Source: VFJZ01 sp046598415 (GTDB taxonomy: Bacteria; Actinomycetota; Thermoleophilia; Gaiellales; F1-60-MAGs149). Taken from it: 64,000 bases of DNA. Positions within the stretch are counted from its first letter, which is position 1, and each line of letters opens with the position of its first letter. A model generated the notes under the pieces. That model saw only the letters and a list, made by a program, of their open reading frames with translations, had not been told where the DNA came from and made no database searches. This document shows positions 61,417-64,000 of this stretch, in pieces. Position numbers and translations under genes: made by a program. The DNA is taken from contig JBKJIG010000103.1 of the NCBI GenBank assembly GCA_046598415.1, forward strand, positions 22,430-86,429. Direction: 5' to 3'.

Positions 61417-61682
61417 CCTTCCAGCAGCACCCCACGGCACCGCACGTCAGATGTCACCTATCCATGCAGCAGTCCCACTCTGCTGTCACGCGATGTCTGC
61501 CGGCCATTTCCGGGTGACCAACGCGGCCTGCTGGTTGAGAATCAGCGCCGGACGCTGAGCGGGTGGAAGCCTCGCACTCGACGTCCGAGGCGTAGCCAGC
61601 GCGGCCACCGGCAATGATCCTCGTGAAATATATCGACCCGGATTACAAAACATGTCGATACATTTCTCCGCGTTTTCCCGGT
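61417..61682. other. Non-coding stretch between relaxase region and IS left end
   Basis: No gene is supported. The last 60 bases are AT-rich and contain the inverted repeat described at 61625-61666. It could include an oriT, but no nic consensus is recognised. Confidence 0.4.
61625..61666. repeat. Inverted repeat GAAATATATCGAC/GTCGATACATTTC
   Basis: 13-base arms (12 of 13 pair) with a 16-base spacer, in an AT-rich island 17 bases before the IS left end. It resembles an oriT-proximal repeat, a recombinase site or an operator. Confidence 0.5.
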
Positions 61683-63089
61683 CTGTCCGGTTGTTTGTGT
61701 AAGTAGTCGTGGCCTGATCGTTGCTGGCTGAGGAGCTGGCGGCGGGAGAGGATCTACGCGATGAGGGAGCTCGAGGACGACGCGCCGGAGCCGCTACACG
61801 GCGAGCTGGTGGCAGCACCGGAGTCGCTCGATGACTGGGCGCAGCTGCTGGTGGAGCGCTCCCGGCGAGACGGGATCGCGCTGACTGGCGAGGGTGGCCT
61901 TCTGACCGATCTGATGCGCCAGGTGCTGCAGACCGGGCTGGAGGTGGAGATGAGCGAGCATCTCGGCTACGGGCCGCATCAGCGGGCCGGGCGCAGCGCC
62001 GAGAATGCGCGCAACGGCAGCTACCCGAAGCGGGTGATCACGGACATCGGCGAGGTGGATCTGGGCGTCCCGCGCGACCGCGCTGGCGCGTTTGAGCCGG
62101 TCACGGTGCCGAAGTTCCAGCGCCGCCTCGATGGCCTGTCCGGGAACGTCATCTCGTTGTACGGCAGGGGGTTGACGACGGGCGCGATCCAGCAGCATCT
62201 GGCGGAGATCTACGGCACCGACATCAGCCGCGAGACGATCTCCAAGATCACCGATCAGATCGTGGACGACCTGACGGCCTGGCAGAGCCGGCCGCTCGAT
62301 CCACTCTATGCGGTGCTATTGATCGACTGCCTGGTGGTGAAGGTGCGCGGTGCGCAGGTCGCCAACCGGCCGGTGTACGTCGCGATCGGCGTCGATCTGG
62401 ACGGCCGCCGCGACGTGCTCGGCTTGTGGCTCGGCCCGTCCGGCGGCGAGGGCGCGAAGCAGTGGGCGACGATGCTGACCGAGCTCCGCAACCGCGGCCT
62501 CGCAGACGCGTTGATCGTCTGCTGCGACGGGGTGAAGGGGTTGCCGGACTCGATCCGCACGACCTGGCCGGACGCGACCGTGCAGACCTGCGTCGTGCAC
62601 ATGGTCCGAAACAGCTTGCGGTACGCCTCCAAGAAGCACTGGAGCCGGATCTGCGCGCAGATGCGCGACATCTACACGGCACCCACCGTCGCGGCGGCGG
62701 AGTCGCGCTTTGCGGAGTTCTCGGCCGCGTGGGGCGAGACATATCCTGCGATGATTGGCGCGTGGCAATCAGCGTGGGAAGAGTTCGTGCCGTTCCTGGC
62801 GTTCCCAGCCGAGCTACGGCGCGTGGTGTACACCACCAACGCGATCGAGTCGCTGAACGTCCGGTTCCGGCGCGCCGTCCGCCGTCGCGGCCACTTCCCA
62901 ACCGAACAGGCGGCGCTGAACGTGCTCGACCTGATCGCCATCCAGCACCGCAAGAACCGGCAGGACCTGACCGGACAGATCAACGGCTGGAAAACGATCC
63001 TGAACACCCTGCACGTCCACTACGGCGACCGGATCAACCGGCACGTCTAACCATGACCGCCACCGCTACCTACACAATCAATCTGACAG
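61683..63089 (+). mobile_element. IS256-family insertion sequence
   Basis: About 1407 bases. The inner ends, CTGTCCGGTTGTTTGTG... at 61683-61706 and its counterpart at 63066-63089, are 24-base imperfect inverted repeats (20 of 24 match). They enclose one transposase gene. Exact tips are uncertain by a few bases. No 8-base target duplication is seen (left flank TTCCCGGT, right flank TTCCAACC). Confidence 0.85.
61761..63050 (+). CDS. IS256-family transposase
   Basis: 429 residues, full length for the family. LTDLMRQVLQTGLEVEMSEHLGY is the N-terminal signature; the DDE residues lie in LLIDCLVVKVR, CCDGVKGLPD and TTNAIESLNVRFRR. It cuts and pastes via a circular intermediate in related elements. 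ATG 61761, 54 bases inside the left repeat. No frameshift is visible, so the element may be active. Confidence 0.95.
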   Translation: MRELEDDAPEPLHGELVAAPESLDDWAQLLVERSRRDGIALTGEGGLLTDLMRQVLQTGLEVEMSEHLGYGPHQRAGRSAENARNGSYPKRVITDIGEVDLGVPRDRAGAFEPVTVPKFQRRLDGLSGNVISLYGRGLTTGAIQQHLAEIYGTDISRETISKITDQIVDDLTAWQSRPLDPLYAVLLIDCLVVKVRGAQVANRPVYVAIGVDLDGRRDVLGLWLGPSGGEGAKQWATMLTELRNRGLADALIVCCDGVKGLPDSIRTTWPDATVQTCVVHMVRNSLRYASKKHWSRICAQMRDIYTAPTVAAAESRFAEFSAAWGETYPAMIGAWQSAWEEFVPFLAFPAELRRVVYTTNAIESLNVRFRRAVRRRGHFPTEQAALNVLDLIAIQHRKNRQDLTGQINGWKTILNTLHVHYGDRINRHV

Positions 63090-63858
63090 TTCCAACCCGG
63101 CCACCGGACTCTTCCGTGCTGTTGACCCGCTCGAAGAGGCTTCGGGCTAGCCCTACTTCGCCACGTACGGCTATGCATACGGCAACCCATTGACCGGCAT
63201 TGATCCGACTGGCGAATCCGCTTTGTTCTTCATCACTGGCGTGGCAGCGACCGACCAGGTTAAGAAGGTCGGTCTAGGGGTTGGCGATGCGTTTGCCGCC
63301 GTAGCTGAAAGCATCAAGAATCCGAAGGCCGTTGCAAGCCACATTATGGACGAGACAAACCGTGCGATATCGTTCGGCGCTCGCTCGCCCGAATGCGATA
63401 GGGCGTACGCAAGCAACAAGGCGCAGTACTATGCCGTTAGTAGAGCTATACGAAACGGCGACACCCGAGCGCTTGCCGCGCTCGCGACACCGTTCGTTCT
63501 CGGCGCCGGCGCTTGCGCAGTCATCAAGTGCGCCGTTAGCGTGGAGGCGGTTGGCGGTACCATCAGCGCAGCCGCAAAGGCTGTAAGCGTTGCGGACAGG
63601 GCGGCTGAGCTCCGAGCGATCGCCGGACGCAACAGGGTCTCCATCGAAACGCCAAACGGGAGACTGAGCGTCGATCTCGAGGGTGAGGCGCACTTCGAGA
63701 AGACGCTCGGACGTCACGTCGACACCCCACACGTGAAGTTCGAGACGAGACATGTTAGCCCAGACGGTCGAGTGAGCTACACGTGGGATCCCGTGCGCCA
63801 AGCGACGCAGGCCGACCTTCGACTCGTAGCGCGAGTACTAGCGGAACGGGGGCGATGA
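63090..63858 (+). pseudogene. 3' tail of an Rhs/YD-repeat polymorphic toxin gene, truncated by the IS and interrupted by TAG
   Basis: In one frame after the IS come FRAVDPLEEASG, a TAG at 63148, then PYFATYGYAYGNPLTGIDPTGES, which is the end of an Rhs core (YGNPxxxIDPTG). Next is an Ala-rich linker of about 130 residues and a C-terminal domain (GRLSVDLEGEAHFEKTLGRH, TPHVKFETRHV, VSYTWDP) of toxin type. The His-rich pattern loosely recalls small RNase toxins (Ntox24-like), with low certainty. The core's upstream part is missing and no start or RBS precedes it, so it is probably silent. Confidence 0.75.
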
Positions 63859-63859
63859 C

Positions 63860-64000
63860 GTGAATTTCGTCGGGCTCAAGCCCCTTGAGATGGATGTGCC
63901 GCTCATCGAACTCGAGACGACCGCCGGTGAGGTGCTGGATCTCTACAACGAGAGCTCCCTGCGCGCCACCGTCCTCGACGCCACTGGACTCGCCTTCGAA
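63860..64000 (+). CDS. Putative immunity protein of the Rhs toxin, 3' partial
   Basis: It begins with GTG one base after the toxin stop and runs to the window edge; 47 residues are visible (MNFVGLKPLEMDVPLIELET, then GEVLDLYNESSLRATVLD). It is acidic, as immunity proteins often are. Position directly behind an Rhs C-terminal toxin is the main evidence; the family is unknown. Confidence 0.55.
   Translation, partial: MNFVGLKPLEMDVPLIELETTAGEVLDLYNESSLRATVLDATGLAFE

Noticed and set aside
60080..61435. A 451-codon minus-strand frame overlapping the relaxase start.
   Set aside because: Most of it is a +1 shadow of the relaxase; only the portion upstream of 60985 looks coding, and it is listed as a frameshifted gene.
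54902..64000. A second copy of the tRNA-Ser(CGA) 3' end as a right attachment site.
   Set aside because: I looked for the CCTCTCC and GGTTCGAATCC context in the mobile region and did not see it; it may lie past the window.
1..64000. CRISPR arrays and rRNA genes.
   Set aside because: No regularly spaced short direct repeats and no conserved rRNA segments were seen.

Overview
The window is about 70% GC, densely packed and rich in GTG/TTG starts and 1-4 base stop/start overlaps. Lipobox lipoproteins, an LPFTG sortase substrate, PRC-barrel proteins, a PucR regulator, a DUF294 protein and actinobacterial-type dehydrogenases point to a Gram-positive, high-GC actinobacterium. A deep-branching class such as Thermoleophilia is my guess, made from gene style alone and not from a database hit.

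1-10.4 kb is accessory metabolism: an ADP-forming acyl-CoA ligase cut by the window edge, an enoyl-CoA hydratase that has lost its 3' end, a MarR/EmrB-type efflux pair divergent from an aminotransferase with a palindromic operator between them, an orphan PotC-like permease, and a group resembling hydroquinone degradation (glutathionyl-hydroquinone-reductase family protein, a gutted ring-cleaving dioxygenase, a maleylacetate-reductase-like enzyme), followed by two zinc dehydrogenases. 10.4-17.7 kb is more conserved: a fused siroheme decarboxylase, two tandem lipoprotein c-type cytochromes, a HAD phosphatase, serS, a cNMP/CBS/DUF294 protein coupled to a DnaQ-like exonuclease, and tRNA-Ser(UGA).

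18-26.8 kb holds a minus-strand catabolic block: metallo-hydrolase, four-carbon sugar-acid kinase and class II aldolase in one operon, then a trimethylamine-dehydrogenase-like flavoprotein with its own operator-like site, then two PRC-barrel genes. An exported protein, an EamA transporter and an SDR follow. 26.9-30 kb has an O-antigen-ligase-like protein and a glycosyltransferase. 30-38.7 kb is a small LPFTG surface protein, a PucR regulator and a divergent oligopeptide-type ABC transporter operon ending in a creatininase-family amidohydrolase. 38.7-54.8 kb contains an HD-GYP protein, a 630-base structured intergenic region, an asymmetric heterodimeric ABC exporter, a ferritin, a 1949-residue protein with 19 fibronectin-III repeats, a DmpA-type peptidase, a GDPD, tRNA-Ser(GCU), a CDF metal exporter and a lipoprotein.

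tRNA-Ser(CGA) at 54.8 kb marks the start of mobile DNA that runs to the window end: an AlbA_2/ATPase regulator, an excisionase-like HTH protein, an XRE-nucleotidyltransferase fusion, a MobF relaxase, an IS256-family element with recognisable inverted repeats, and, joined to its right end, the broken 3' tail of an Rhs toxin gene with its putative immunity gene, which the window edge cuts. No integrase or second attachment site is visible.

A foldback repeat family (three copies, each beginning one base after a stop codon) and several gene scars (enoyl-CoA hydratase, dioxygenase, rhs) are the least expected structural findings.
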